A DNA stretch of 64,000 nucleotides, taken from JAWXUU01 sp044426045 (GTDB taxonomy: Bacteria > Bacillota > Clostridia > Christensenellales > CAMQZB01). The DNA is taken from positions 1 to 64,000 of the forward strand of contig JAWXUX010000008.1 of assembly GCA_044426045.1 (NCBI GenBank), given 5' to 3'. A program made the translations under genes and the position numbers. Within the stretch, counting starts at the first letter, position 1, and every line of letters starts with the position of its first letter. This document shows positions 33,208 through 42,652 of this stretch, piece by piece. The notes beneath the pieces were generated by a model. That model saw nothing but the letters and a program-made list of their open reading frames with translations, searched no databases and was not told the DNA's origin.

Positions 33208-34358
33208 TTCTTTTTGTAGTAGTCTGCAAGCTGTTCAAGTGATTTATATTCAATCAAACCTGCATCGCCGATACTGCCAAATTGAGAAGTGGCATTAACC
33301 ACGATTTCTTGGATACCATATGTGCAAAGTTTCACAAATTCGTCATACCAGAATTCGTCAATTTTTTCGCCTTTCACAAGTGGGTGCATGATTGGAACAA
33401 GATAGTATCTTGGGTCAAATTGGTCAGGTTTTGCTTGCATCAAGTTCCAAACGTCACCAAGGCCGTTTGCTTTTTGCAATTCTGGGTTTGCAAGAATCCA
33501 TCTTCTCAAATTTCTTGTGATTGCAAGACGAAGGTCTGTATCCATATTGATTTTGCTGATACCAGCAGGGATAACGCGGTGAAGTTCTTCGATTGGAACA
33601 CCGCCACTGCCGTTGATTTTGCCACCAAGAGAGTTGATTTCGTCAACGATATAACCTGGAACAAGTGAAGAACCGTGTGATACGATGCACGCGTCAAGGT
33701 TTTCATGTTTCAAGTTTTCAAGTGATGCGATAACGATTTCGCTTCTGAGTTTCACGTTGTCGCCTTTCACAGCGCCGTGTTTTGTGCCGTATGAAATCGC
33801 AAGTGCATCAGCACCTGTGTTTTTGATGAATTCACAAACACTCATTGGGTTTGTGTATGTAGAATGTTCAGAAAAAACGTCATCTTCAACGCCCGCAAGA
33901 ACGCCGAGTTCCGCTTCAACGGAAATTCCAAGTGGGTGAGCATATTTAACAACTTCACGAGTGAGTTCCATGTTTTCTTCAAAAGGAAGGTGAGAGCCAT
34001 CGATCATAACTGAAGAATATCCGCCGTCGATTGCAGCTTTGCAAGATTCAAAGTTTTTACCATGATCAAGGTGCATAACAACAGGAATGTGAGTTTCTTC
34101 CGCCATAGCGCGAACTGCAGACCCAATTCTTTTTGTTCCGATTTTTTTATCTTCGATTGTGCCGTTCATGAAGTCTTCTCTTCCTCCCATGAACGCATTT
34201 GCAAGGTCGGCACCTTGAACAATAGCACAAGAATTCATCATTGTGTGAGCGTCGATAACCGCTTTAGCATGGCAAACCATGTTAACATTGAAAGCACCGT
34301 GTGCAATTCCGTGTTTTTTTGCATAATCCATAACTGGTTTTAGTGATGTGATTGGCAT
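33198..34358 (-). CDS. fba: Class II fructose-bisphosphate aldolase
   Basis: 386 residues. Zinc-enzyme features: VVMHLDHGKNFESC (94-107) with metal His, GYSSVMIDGSHLPFEEN, and YGTKHGAVKG. The C-terminal part VPIEELHRVIPAGISKINMD is the phosphate-binding region. It cleaves fructose 1,6-bisphosphate to DHAP and GAP. Followed by a strong terminator before pgi; manA lies upstream in the same direction. Confidence 0.95.
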   Translation of the reverse strand: MPITSLKPVMDYAKKHGIAHGAFNVNMVCHAKAVIDAHTMMNSCAIVQGADLANAFMGGREDFMNGTIEDKKIGTKRIGSAVRAMAEETHIPVVMHLDHGKNFESCKAAIDGGYSSVMIDGSHLPFEENMELTREVVKYAHPLGISVEAELGVLAGVEDDVFSEHSTYTNPMSVCEFIKNTGADALAISYGTKHGAVKGDNVKLRSEIVIASLENLKHENLDACIVSHGSSLVPGYIVDEINSLGGKINGSGGVPIEELHRVIPAGISKINMDTDLRLAITRNLRRWILANPELQKANGLGDVWNLMQAKPDQFDPRYYLVPIMHPLVKGEKIDEFWYDEFVKLCTYGIQEIVVNATSQFGSIGDAGLIEYKSLEQLADYYKKKGI

Positions 34359-34452
34359 AATATTTCTCCTTTTTCTTTTTGGAACTCACAAAAAATTCTA
34401 CTGCAAATCCCCATTTGTTTTATATTTACTTACCCTTATTTTATATATCTGT

Positions 34453-35406
34453 TTACAGCACTTTTGACATGACAATGGCAATATCGCCTGAAATTGCAAA
34501 ATCCCCTTCTCCTGCTGGAACGAAGATTGTATCGCCTTTTGCAACTTGCAAATCGTCGATATTTCCACATCCCTCAACAACAGAAAGTGCCATGAAAGTG
34601 TTTTGATCCTTTTTGATTTTGATATCACCTTTGATATCGAATTTTTCAGTGTGGAAGTATTTGCAACTTCCAAGCATTGTGTTTTTATAATAATTCACGC
34701 CGTCGTCCACAATGATTTTTTCATTTTGACTGCCTGAAACGTGCACCATTTTTTCAAGAGTGGAAACATCCGCCGCTCTTTCAAGATTGAGCTCCATTGT
34801 GTGCCCAAAATTATCAACTCTGTTATAGTTGAACATGCGATATGTTATCGTTGAGTTTTGTTGCACTTCATAAACCGTGATACCCTTCCCAATCGCGTGG
34901 ATTGTTCCGCTTGCAACAAAGAAAACATCGCCAACTTTGGCGGGAACGGTATTGAGATAGTCACAAATTGTGCCATCCACCATAGAGTCCATAAGCTGTT
35001 GTTTTGTGATTTTATCTTTCAAACCATAATACACAATCGCATCTGGCTCGGCTGAAAGAACGTACCACATTTCCGTTTTACCGTATTGATTTTCGTTTGC
35101 AAGTGCGTATTCATCGCTTGGGTGAACTTGAATGGCTAGGGATCTATTCGCGTCGATAAACTTGATAAGAAGTGGGAAAAATGGCATTTCTGCAGAATTT
35201 TTTCCGATATCTTCTTTTGTTATCACGCTTGTGAGCGTTTTGCCTTTATCTTCACCGCTGTCAACAAAACATGGATACTCCTCGTCAAAGGAAACTTCCC
35301 ATGATTCGCCGGCACGTTCAAGTTGCTCTTTACCAAATTCACTGTGAAGCTTGTCGCCACCCCATTGGTATTGCACTATGCTAGGTTTTAATTTAGATAT
35401 TTTCAT
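34453..35406 (-). CDS. manA: Class I mannose-6-phosphate isomerase
   Basis: 317 residues, the short Firmicutes form. Cupin zinc ligands Gln93 and His95 (SLAIQVHPSD), Glu112 (KTEMWYVL) and His170 (GTIHAIG). It interconverts mannose 6-phosphate and fructose 6-phosphate. Lies 95 bases upstream of fba on the same strand, within the sugar-phosphate group pgi, fba, manA. Confidence 0.95.
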   Translation of the reverse strand: MKISKLKPSIVQYQWGGDKLHSEFGKEQLERAGESWEVSFDEEYPCFVDSGEDKGKTLTSVITKEDIGKNSAEMPFFPLLIKFIDANRSLAIQVHPSDEYALANENQYGKTEMWYVLSAEPDAIVYYGLKDKITKQQLMDSMVDGTICDYLNTVPAKVGDVFFVASGTIHAIGKGITVYEVQQNSTITYRMFNYNRVDNFGHTMELNLERAADVSTLEKMVHVSGSQNEKIIVDDGVNYYKNTMLGSCKYFHTEKFDIKGDIKIKKDQNTFMALSVVEGCGNIDDLQVAKGDTIFVPAGEGDFAISGDIAIVMSKVL

Positions 35407-35426
35407 GAGTTCTCCGCACTTATTAA

Positions 35427-35453
35427 AAAGAGGGAGCTATTCACACTCCCTCA
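35427..35453 (-). terminator. Terminator of the ABC transporter operon
   Basis: Stem GAGGGAG/CTCCCTC with a 9-base loop followed by CTTTTTAAT on the minus strand, between the stop at 35496 and manA. Confidence 0.85.
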
Positions 35454-35495
35454 TTTTTATAGCTTTTATTTTTTTATTTCAGATATAACTTGTGA

Positions 35496-36680
35496 TTAAC
35501 CAATGTTGTTCAAAGCTTCAAGCATGAATGAGAAATCCATTGTGTCTTCGAAGTCTTCGATAACGCCTGATGTTACATTTGGATAAGCGATATCATAAAG
35601 TGCTAGCATATAATCATAACCACTGCTGCTTGTTGTTGCAAACATTTCTTGGTATTCTTCAATTGTTGGCCACCAAGAGTCACTTGCGTTGAAAGAACCG
35701 CTTGCTGCGTTTGTGATGTTTTCAGCTGCTGTTTCAGCATAGTCATAATCGTCGTTTCTGATTGCTGCTGCTTTTGTTAGTGCGTTCACGAATGCTTGAA
35801 CTGTTTCTGGGTCTTCAGCAATCCATTCATCAGAAGCTACGAAAGTTTCGATTGAAGAATCAGATGCTGCGAAGTGTGTGCTTGTTTTTGCGATAACTGA
35901 AACGTCATCGTTTGCTGCAAGGATTGTGTCTGGGATTGGTGAGAAGCTAACAACGATGTCAGCTCTTGAAGAACTTACTGTGCTCATTGCAGTTGCGCAG
36001 TTAGCATTTGAGATGTAAACTACTTCAACTTTGTTTGCTGCATTTGAGTTTGGAGCTTCATAACCTGAAACGTAGTCAGTTGTTTCGCAAGAAATCCAAA
36101 TTTGATCTGCTGCATCTTTGCCTTCGTTCACATAGCCAAGAAGAGTTTTGAACCATGAACCTGGAGTTGTTGAAGTGTCAAGATAAACTGTTTGACCTTT
36201 CAAACCTTCATAGATTTCGTCGAAATCATATTCGCCATCACTGTTTGAATCAGTGAAAATTCCGTCTCTTGCAAGCATTGTTTCAGCATCACCAAGACCA
36301 CTGAAATATACGAATGATACGCTGTTGCCGTCGCCATCAAGTGCGTTCCAAGCAACACCAGAACCGATATAACCAACTTCAAGAGTTCTTGTTCCAGCAC
36401 GCATAGCTGCCATTTCAACTGGACCTGATTCTACAACTGTGATTTCAGCATTGATACCTTCTTCTTCAAAGAATCCCATATCGTCAGCAATCGCAACTAG
36501 TGTTGCACCACCGATATTTGAGTGGATACCAATTCTTACTGTTGTTAGTTCAATTTCAACTTCGTTACCATCTTCATCGATAACTGTTGTTGTGTTTGAA
36601 GAACCACATCCTGCAAAGCAAGATACAACCATCGCTAGTGTCAAAACAATAGCAAACAATTTAGCAAATTTTTTCATCAT
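35496..36680 (-). CDS. NitT/TauT-type ABC substrate-binding lipoprotein
   Basis: 394 residues, lipobox FAGC (Cys25). Binding-protein fold: VRIGIHSNIGGATLVAIADD, MGFFEEEGINAEITVVESG, MRAGTRTLEVGYIGSG, closely like the sensor-linked protein at 30505-31488. A Ca-binding-like insert DSNSDGEYDFDEI lies near 145. It delivers its ligand, perhaps a sulfonate or other small organic anion, to the permease encoded upstream. Last gene of the operon permease, ATPase, binding protein. Confidence 0.88.
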   Translation of the reverse strand: MMKKFAKLFAIVLTLAMVVSCFAGCGSSNTTTVIDEDGNEVEIELTTVRIGIHSNIGGATLVAIADDMGFFEEEGINAEITVVESGPVEMAAMRAGTRTLEVGYIGSGVAWNALDGDGNSVSFVYFSGLGDAETMLARDGIFTDSNSDGEYDFDEIYEGLKGQTVYLDTSTTPGSWFKTLLGYVNEGKDAADQIWISCETTDYVSGYEAPNSNAANKVEVVYISNANCATAMSTVSSSRADIVVSFSPIPDTILAANDDVSVIAKTSTHFAASDSSIETFVASDEWIAEDPETVQAFVNALTKAAAIRNDDYDYAETAAENITNAASGSFNASDSWWPTIEEYQEMFATTSSSGYDYMLALYDIAYPNVTSGVIEDFEDTMDFSFMLEALNNIG

Positions 36681-36787
36681 TTTCTCCTTTCCTTATGCTT
36701 TTCGCATATTTTTTTTTGATTTATTGGATTTTATCCCTTTTCATGACACGGGGGCTCTCTTACCCCACGCACCAAAACTTTTCAAAA

Positions 36788-37588
36788 TTATTTTCTGATT
36801 TCAAGATACATTTTATAAACTGTGTCCCAAATATAGTTTTTGAGTTTGATAAATTCAGGATCAAGTTTTGTGCCTTGATTTCTTGGGTATGGCAAGTTGA
36901 TTGGAACGATTTCCTTAACTTCGCCTGGTCTTGCACTCATGATAACAACTCTTGTTGAAAGCAAGACTGCTTCTTCAACGTCATGCGTGATAAAGAAACA
37001 AGTTTTTCTTTCTTGTTGCCATGTCACAAGCAAATCTTCTTGAAGTTGTGATCTTGTTTGAGCGTCAAGTGCACCAAATGGTTCGTCCATAAGAAGTACT
37101 TGTGGAGAAACTGCGTATCCGCGGGCGATTGCCACACGTTGTTTCATACCACCTGAAAGTTCTTTTGGATATGCATTTTCAAATCCGTTCAAGTTAACCA
37201 TTTTGATATATTTATCAGCAAGGTCTGCTTTTTCTTGTTTAGTATATGCTGTGCCGTCTTCGTGTTTCAAAAACTTCATTCCATATTCAATATTCTTTTT
37301 CACTGTCATCCAAGGGAAAAGTGCATATTGTTGGAAGATAACGCCACGGTCTGGGCCTGGTCCGATAATATCTTGACCACCCATTTGAACAACGCCTGAA
37401 TCAAAAGTTTCAAGTCCACCGATGATGTTCATAAGTGTTGTTTTACCACAACCTGATGGACCAACCACGCAGATGAATTCGTTTCTGTCGATATCAAGGC
37501 TTACATTGTTTAGTGCAACGACGTCTTTGCCGTTTGGCACTGGATATATTTTATTTACATTTTCAATATGTATCAATCTTTCACTCAT
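36788..37588 (-). CDS. ABC transporter ATPase, NitT/TauT type
   Basis: 266 residues. Walker A GPSGCGKT (43-50), Q-loop VIFQQYALFPWMTV, signature LSGGMKQRVAIARG (about 144-157), Walker B VLLMDEPFGALD, and H-loop FFITHDVEEA. This is the SsuB/TauB group of sulfonate and related importers. Twelve bases separate it from the permease gene. Confidence 0.93.
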   Translation of the reverse strand: MSERLIHIENVNKIYPVPNGKDVVALNNVSLDIDRNEFICVVGPSGCGKTTLMNIIGGLETFDSGVVQMGGQDIIGPGPDRGVIFQQYALFPWMTVKKNIEYGMKFLKHEDGTAYTKQEKADLADKYIKMVNLNGFENAYPKELSGGMKQRVAIARGYAVSPQVLLMDEPFGALDAQTRSQLQEDLLVTWQQERKTCFFITHDVEEAVLLSTRVVIMSARPGEVKEIVPINLPYPRNQGTKLDPEFIKLKNYIWDTVYKMYLEIRK

Positions 37589-37600
37589 TTTATCTTCCTC

Positions 37601-38413
37601 CTATTTCCAACGTGTCAAACGTTTTTCAAGTTGCAATAGCAAACCATCAAGAATAGAACCGATAACACCAATTGTGATGATACCAAGAAGTACCAATGAT
37701 TTATTCATGTATGATTGAGCTTGTTGAATTCTGGCACCAATACCATAGTTTGCACCAGTAAGTTCTGACGCGATAAGTGTTGTTAGTGCTGTTGAAATAC
37801 CAAGTCTTGCAGCAACCAAGATGAATGGGAATGCCGCTGGAATGATAATATCTTTAAAGATGTGGAAATCTGTTGCACCGAATGTATATGCCGCTTTAAC
37901 AAGAGTTCTATCAACTTCGCGAATACCTTGATAGATTGTTACTACCATAACAAGGAAAACTGCGATAAAGATGATTGTGTATTTTGCTTTTTCTGTTAGT
38001 CCCATTGCAAGAACTACGAGTGAGATAAGTGCAATCGGTGGGATTGTTTTGAAAAATTTGAGCCATGGATCAACGCACGCTCTGAATTTTGGATACCAAC
38101 CCATGAGAAACGCCACTGGAACTGCCGCGATAAACGCAAGACCGAAACCGACGAACACACGTTGGAGTGATGACCAAATATCTTTGAAATATCTGAAGTT
38201 TGCTTGACTTTCACTTATCAATGTTTCATAAACCTCGTATGGACTCGCAAGGAATGTGTTGATATAGCTTATGCTAGAAAGCAAGTACCAAACAATGATA
38301 CCCCCAATCAACGAACAAATGTTGAATAGTCGTTTTGATTTCAAACTGCCATCGGAAAAATCTTTCATTTTTCTGCGTTTTGGCGCTTGATTTTGCATTT
38401 TGTTTTCTTCCAT
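37601..38413 (-). CDS. ABC transporter permease, NitT/TauT type
   Basis: 270 residues from the ATG at 38413, eight bases after AGGAG (the ATG at 38419 is too close to it). About six membrane segments and the cytoplasmic coupling motif VKAAYTFGATDFHIFKDIII (EAA loop). SsuC/TauC-like. First gene of the operon, behind a good promoter. Confidence 0.92.
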   Translation of the reverse strand: MEENKMQNQAPKRRKMKDFSDGSLKSKRLFNICSLIGGIIVWYLLSSISYINTFLASPYEVYETLISESQANFRYFKDIWSSLQRVFVGFGLAFIAAVPVAFLMGWYPKFRACVDPWLKFFKTIPPIALISLVVLAMGLTEKAKYTIIFIAVFLVMVVTIYQGIREVDRTLVKAAYTFGATDFHIFKDIIIPAAFPFILVAARLGISTALTTLIASELTGANYGIGARIQQAQSYMNKSLVLLGIITIGVIGSILDGLLLQLEKRLTRWK

Positions 38414-38509
38414 TATCATATCTCCTTATCATATATCGGCTTTCGCCACATCATGAAATAAGCTTAGTCCATTTAGTCCCTACACTTCCCGCCTATTTTC
38501 TACAATAAA

Positions 38510-38538
38510 ATCTTAACACGAAAAATGCACTTTGTAAA
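38510..38538 (-). promoter_or_regulatory. Promoter of the ABC transporter operon
   Basis: Minus strand TTTACA (38538-38533), 17 bases, TAAGAT (38515-38510). The remaining gap 38540-38775 holds no gene. Confidence 0.65.
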
Positions 38539-38775
38539 GTCGGAACTTTTATCATACTTTTTCAGCAAAAAGTCAATAAAATCCATGGATATTATAGATA
38601 TTAGATATTATTGCGATTATAAACAGTTGAACTTTCCACCGTTTTGCATGGCGTGTTACATGCATTTTTATTAAAATTTCGATTTTTGCTTTTCTTTGTG
38701 CATATAGTGTAAATTTATATCGCGTTATTGCATAGTCAAAAAAATCCTAGTAAATTTTTGCAAAATTTGGCAAAC

Positions 38776-38812
38776 AAAAAGCCAGCGACGCTTTTTTTCG
38801 TCGCTGGCTTTT
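38776..38812 (-). terminator. Terminator of the coiled-coil protein gene
   Basis: Stem AAAAAGCCAGCGACG/CGTCGCTGGCTTTT with an 8-base loop. Between it and the stop codon lie imperfect repeats of TTTGCTTTTAT (about 38815-38870). Confidence 0.85.
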
Positions 38813-38860
38813 ATTTGCCTTTTGTTGCATTTTATTGCTTTTATTTGCTTTTATTTGCTT

Positions 38861-40915
38861 TTATTTATCTTTACCTTCTTTTGCAGCTTCTTCACATTTA
38901 TAACGTGCGAAATAGTGTGCAGAGTGAAGGACATTTGAAACTTGTTCTGTTGTAGTTTCTTCATTCAAAATCCAGTTGAACCAGTTTGGATTGTCGATAA
39001 CCACACTTTGCGTGATTCCATATGGCTTCATGATAGATTTTGCGTATTTAACAGGCAAGTTCACTTCCATGATAACTGATTTTGGAACTTGTTGAACATA
39101 TCCAAAGTCGGATTTTTCATAAGAGATTTTGAAGATATCGCGCCCCACTTTCTTTGTTGTTGCATTCACGTCGCTATCCATTGATTCAGCGATAAATTTG
39201 CGAATTTCTGAACTTGTGATAAGCGAAACGTTGCTTGTCACTTCGCCGAGTTTATCAAAGAAATCTTCTGGGAAATCAACGTCCTCGATTCCGAGATTAT
39301 CGTTTGTGTTATTGATGAATTTTTTTGCAAACATACTACCGCGTTTTTTATCTTCCGCTTGTGAAATTGCAGCGGCAGCAGCGGCGGTTTTGATTGCGTT
39401 AGCCATTCTTTCTTCACGTTGGCGTTTTGCCTCCGCTTCAGCTTTTTCTTTAGCAATTCTGTCCGCTTCGATTTTTGCAAGCCTATCAGCTTCCGCTTTT
39501 TCCGCTGCAATTCGCGCGTCTTCAATGCGTTTTGCTTCCGCTTCTTTTGCGAGGCGTTCGTTTTCCGCTTTTTCTTCAGCTAGGCGTTTTTCCTCTACTT
39601 CTTTTGCAATGCGTGCTTCTTCTGCTTTTTTGGCAGCAAGGGCAGCAGCGGCGATTGCGGCAGCGGCAGCAGCTTTTTCGGCAGCAATTCTATCAGCTTC
39701 GGCTTTTTCGGCTGCGATACGCTCATCTTCAATACGTTTTTCTTCTGCAATGCGCTCTTCTTCAATACGTTTTGCTTCCGCTTCTTTTGCAAGGCGTTCT
39801 TTTTCCGCTTTTTCTTCCGCTAGGCGTTTTTCTTCTGCTTCTTTTGCGAGTTTTTCTTCTTCCGCTTTTTTGGCAGCGAGGGCAGCAGCAGCGATTGCGG
39901 CAGCTTTTGCAGCTTCTTCTTTTTCTTTAGCGATACGCTCTTTTTCAGCTTCTTTTTCAGCTTTTGCTTTTTCTTTAGCAGCAGCTTTTTCCGCTTTAGC
40001 ATTTTCTTTTTCTTCTTGTTTAGCTTTTTTAGCAGCTAGTGCAGCGGCAGCCACGGCAGCAGCGGCAGCGACTTTTTTAGCCTTTTCTTCCTCTTCCGCT
40101 TCTTTTTTTGCTTTTTCTTCAGCTTCTTTTACTGCTTTTTCTTCGGCAGCTTTTTGCGCAGCTTGTTTTTCTTCCGCTTCTTTCACATTTTTGGCAACCA
40201 CAGCGGCAGCAGCAGCTTTTTCAGCTTCTTCTTTATCCGCAGCATCTTTCACAGCTTTCGCTTGAGCCATTTGTTTTTCTTTTTCAGATTTTTCAGCATC
40301 AGATTTTGCTTTTGCCGCAGCTTTTTCTTTATCAGCTTTGGCTTTTGCATCGGCTTTTGCTTGCTCTTTTTCTTCTTGAGCTTTTTTATCTTTTTCTTTG
40401 AAAAGCAAATCTATCCACGCCAAAATAATCGCAATAACAATCAATGTCCACGCGATAGCATTTGTGCTGTTTTTGGCAAACATGCTTGCAAGCCATGCAC
40501 TTTCGACTTTCTCACCAAGAACCAATTCCGGCGTTGTTTCGTATCCAACGCTTGTTTTGATAGTGTCGCCAGATATAGATTCAATTTTATCAACGACGAT
40601 AAAGTTTGAAAGAGAAACCTCTTTCACTTCATCACTTGCAGGGTCAAAAAGTGACCAGATATAATCAACGCCACTCGGGTCTGCACTTGAAACATAAAAC
40701 GCGATTGTGTCGCCAACAGCAAGGTCATCGCCATCTTTGAACGTGCCAACATCTTCACCCGCTTCATCTTGCACGAAATACGTGCCGTAAATTCCGTATG
40801 CATTTGAATAGTTTGTTTCCTTTGCCATAAACGAACAGCTCATTGAAACAAAAATCACAGCTAGTATCATCACAACAATAAAACATCTGCTAGTTATTTT
40901 CTTAATCTTTTCCAT
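38861..40915 (-). CDS. Membrane-anchored Ala/Glu/Lys-rich coiled-coil protein
   Basis: 684 residues in four parts: a hydrophobic N-terminus (about 9-30); an extracytoplasmic beta domain (about 30-150); a membrane segment (about 152-170, IAWTLIVIAIILAWIDLLF); then about 370 residues of near-continuous heptad coiled coil made of blocks such as AAAAAIAAAALAAKKAEEAR and RLAEEKAENERLAKEAEAKR. A folded domain of about 150 residues ends it (FFDKLGEVTSNVSLITSSEI, KVGRDIFKISYEKSDFGYVQ). The blocks are repeated at DNA level, so copy number may vary. A long rod fixed to the inner membrane face suggests a scaffold; no family recognised. Confidence 0.75.
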   Translation of the reverse strand: MEKIKKITSRCFIVVMILAVIFVSMSCSFMAKETNYSNAYGIYGTYFVQDEAGEDVGTFKDGDDLAVGDTIAFYVSSADPSGVDYIWSLFDPASDEVKEVSLSNFIVVDKIESISGDTIKTSVGYETTPELVLGEKVESAWLASMFAKNSTNAIAWTLIVIAIILAWIDLLFKEKDKKAQEEKEQAKADAKAKADKEKAAAKAKSDAEKSEKEKQMAQAKAVKDAADKEEAEKAAAAAVVAKNVKEAEEKQAAQKAAEEKAVKEAEEKAKKEAEEEEKAKKVAAAAAVAAAALAAKKAKQEEKENAKAEKAAAKEKAKAEKEAEKERIAKEKEEAAKAAAIAAAALAAKKAEEEKLAKEAEEKRLAEEKAEKERLAKEAEAKRIEEERIAEEKRIEDERIAAEKAEADRIAAEKAAAAAAIAAAALAAKKAEEARIAKEVEEKRLAEEKAENERLAKEAEAKRIEDARIAAEKAEADRLAKIEADRIAKEKAEAEAKRQREERMANAIKTAAAAAAISQAEDKKRGSMFAKKFINNTNDNLGIEDVDFPEDFFDKLGEVTSNVSLITSSEIRKFIAESMDSDVNATTKKVGRDIFKISYEKSDFGYVQQVPKSVIMEVNLPVKYAKSIMKPYGITQSVVIDNPNWFNWILNEETTTEQVSNVLHSAHYFARYKCEEAAKEGKDK

Positions 40916-41088
40916 AGTAGCCTCCCTTCTTTTGTATGCACATATAACTATATAAATATATTTTCCAAATTTTTACATTATTCTCCTTTATTATTTTACT
41001 ATTAAAATGGTACATTGTCAATACATATTTGAAAAATAATGTTTAAAAATATAGAAAATAATGCCTAATGGCACTTGCAAAACACAAC

Positions 41089-41121
41089 AAAAAACGCGAT
41101 GCATATGCACCACGCTTTTTT
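41089..41121 (-). terminator. Terminator of the flavodoxin operon
   Basis: Minus strand AAAAAAGCGTGGTGCATATGCATCGCGTTTTTTG, an imperfect stem with a T-run, 85 bases after the stop at 41204 (arms AAAAGCG and CGCGTTTT, inner palindrome TGCATATGCA). Confidence 0.75.
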
Positions 41122-41203
41122 GTTTGTATATATTATTATTTATTTTGAGGCTTTGTTACTATCTATTTAAATTTTTATTAGACTTTAAACGAGCGATTCG
41201 CAA

Positions 41204-41623
41204 TTATTTCGCGATGTTTTTGCCATATTCATTGCAAAGTGACACCATATCGCTTTCGTCTTCTTGGATTGCAAGACCTTCACCGCCAAACACTGAAATG
41301 CCTGCCGCTGTTGCTTCTTCTGCCCAAGTTCTCATCCATTCACCGTCTCCCCAGCCGTATGGTCCGAAAAGACCAACTGTTTTGCCAGCTAGTGCAGGTT
41401 TCAACGCTTCATACATTGGTTCAAATTCGCCATCTTCAAGTTGCTCTGCTCCCATTGATGGGCAACCAAGCAAAACTTTGTCATAGCCAGCGATGTCACC
41501 AGAAAAATCCGCACATGCGAACACATCTGTTTCAACGCCCGCAGATTTCATTCCGCTTGCAATTTCATTTGCCATTTCTTCAGTGTGACCTGAACCTGTC
41601 CAATAAATGATTATTCCTTTCAT
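41204..41623 (-). CDS. Flavodoxin
   Basis: 139 residues from the ATG at 41623 (site AAAAGGAGATACATA). The FMN phosphate loop is WTGSGHT (8-14); the isoalloxazine loops are near PSMGAEQLED and FGPYGWGDGEW. A single-domain electron carrier that replaces ferredoxin under iron shortage. It is 13 bases behind the DUF3793 gene, whose promoter carries two metal-box palindromes, so iron-linked control fits. Confidence 0.92.
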   Translation of the reverse strand: MKGIIIYWTGSGHTEEMANEIASGMKSAGVETDVFACADFSGDIAGYDKVLLGCPSMGAEQLEDGEFEPMYEALKPALAGKTVGLFGPYGWGDGEWMRTWAEEATAAGISVFGGEGLAIQEDESDMVSLCNEYGKNIAK

Positions 41624-41636
41624 TATGTATCTCCTT

Positions 41637-42197
41637 TTATGACGCCTTTGCAAATATTTTCGCAAGACTGTCTCCTTTTGATATTCGTTTCATTATCGCT
41701 GTTTTGCATCTAGCAAATTTTTCAAACAGCTTTATATTTTCTTCCACATTGCCATAAACTTTCCAAACACCACAATATTTGCAACCCTTTGGATCGTTCA
41801 TAAATCCAAGAATGTCGCTGATTGGATATCCTAAAAACACGCCAATCTCATGCGGAAAATCATTCCCGTTTTCACACCTAGCAGATAAAAATGCCATCAT
41901 TTCTTCTGTTGTCCAATCGTTTGAATATCCAAAATCCGCCAAAAATTCACGGCTTTCTTTATCATTAAGCCTACAATTCATAGCATGGTCGCGATACACA
42001 AGCAACAGAATTCGCCTTTTGTTATCATTCAGTTTTATCATCTTGATACCAGATTTTGCAAGTGCACTAGAAATTCGGTCGATTTCCTCGTGAATATTTT
42101 CATAATCTGCATATTTGCAACACATCAAGTTTGATGTCTTGATTCCAACCATTGCAACACCGCAAGTCTCGGCAAGGCGTTTTTCAAAAAGTGTCAT
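41637..42197 (-). CDS. DUF3793 family protein
   Basis: 186 residues. LAETCGVAMVGIKTSNLMCC near the start and HEIGVFLGYPISDILGFMND with GCKYCGVWKVYG near the end are hallmarks of DUF3793, found in Clostridia next to flavodoxin and feo genes. Several conserved Cys could bind metal or heme. Starts after a short leader from a strong promoter flanked by two GTTAA-N6-TTAAC palindromes. The biochemical role is not known. Confidence 0.85.
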   Translation of the reverse strand: MTLFEKRLAETCGVAMVGIKTSNLMCCKYADYENIHEEIDRISSALAKSGIKMIKLNDNKRRILLLVYRDHAMNCRLNDKESREFLADFGYSNDWTTEEMMAFLSARCENGNDFPHEIGVFLGYPISDILGFMNDPKGCKYCGVWKVYGNVEENIKLFEKFARCKTAIMKRISKGDSLAKIFAKAS

Positions 42198-42223
42198 ATC
42201 ATTTCCCTTTTTTGTAAATATAT

Positions 42224-42298
42224 GTTAAGTAGTTTTAACTTGTTACTATAATACCACATACAAACGCACTTGTCAAACAAAAGTTAATATATTTTAAC
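42224..42298 (-). promoter_or_regulatory. DUF3793/flavodoxin promoter with two metal-box palindromes
   Basis: TTGACA (42276-42271), 17 bases, TATTAT (42253-42248). Palindrome 1, GTTAATATATTTTAAC (42283-42298), lies just upstream of -35. Palindrome 2, GTTAAGTAGTTTTAAC (42224-42239), lies on the transcription start. Flanking boxes of this type suit repression by a DtxR/MntR-family metal regulator. Confidence 0.75.
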
Positions 42299-42370
42299 AA
42301 AATATTGCTAAAAATTAAATTTATTTAACTTTTTTTATCAAAACAAAAAAATACAAAAAAAATACAAAAA

Positions 42371-42404
42371 AAAACAAGTGGGAAACACATTCCCACTCGT
42401 TTTT
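42371..42404 (-). terminator. Terminator of the feo operon
   Basis: Minus strand AACGAGTGGGAAT ... TTCCCACTTGTTTTTTTT, stem about 10 bp, 40 bases after the stop at 42444. Confidence 0.85.
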
Positions 42405-42443
42405 GATTTATGAAATTTTAAGACTTATTGTATGTTGTCATTT

Positions 42444-42608
42444 TTATTTTTTTGCGTCTTCTTTTTTATCATTGCAATGACAAGAAGTGCAAGTTTTGCT
42501 GTTTGGACATCCAATGCATTTTTGTCCCGCTTTTTTCGCTTTTACTATATAAAATATTGCAAGCCCCAAGATAAGAGCAACAATAATTCCCGCGATTAAA
42601 TCAACCAT
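42444..42608 (-). CDS. FeoB-associated Cys-rich membrane protein
   Basis: 54 residues, too short for many gene callers. One membrane segment (3-22, DLIAGIIVALILGLAIFYIV) and a basic, Cys-rich tail CIGCPNSKTCTSCHC (31-45). This is the pattern of the FeoB-associated Cys-rich family (PF12669 type). Ribosome site GGAGACGGTAGT is seven to nine bases upstream. It lies 44 bases after feoB, as in many Clostridia, and is thought to support ferrous iron uptake. Confidence 0.9.
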   Translation of the reverse strand: MVDLIAGIIVALILGLAIFYIVKAKKAGQKCIGCPNSKTCTSCHCNDKKEDAKK

Positions 42609-42652
42609 ACTACCGTCTCCTGTTTTCTTTTATTATGTACTGCTGTTACCTA

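Noticed and set aside
39129..40265. Long plus-strand reading frame of 378 codons rich in Ala, Ser and Phe
   Set aside because: It is the antisense of the Ala/Glu/Lys coiled-coil gene; the repetitive GC-richer codons keep several frames open. It lacks a ribosome site and a plausible protein composition.
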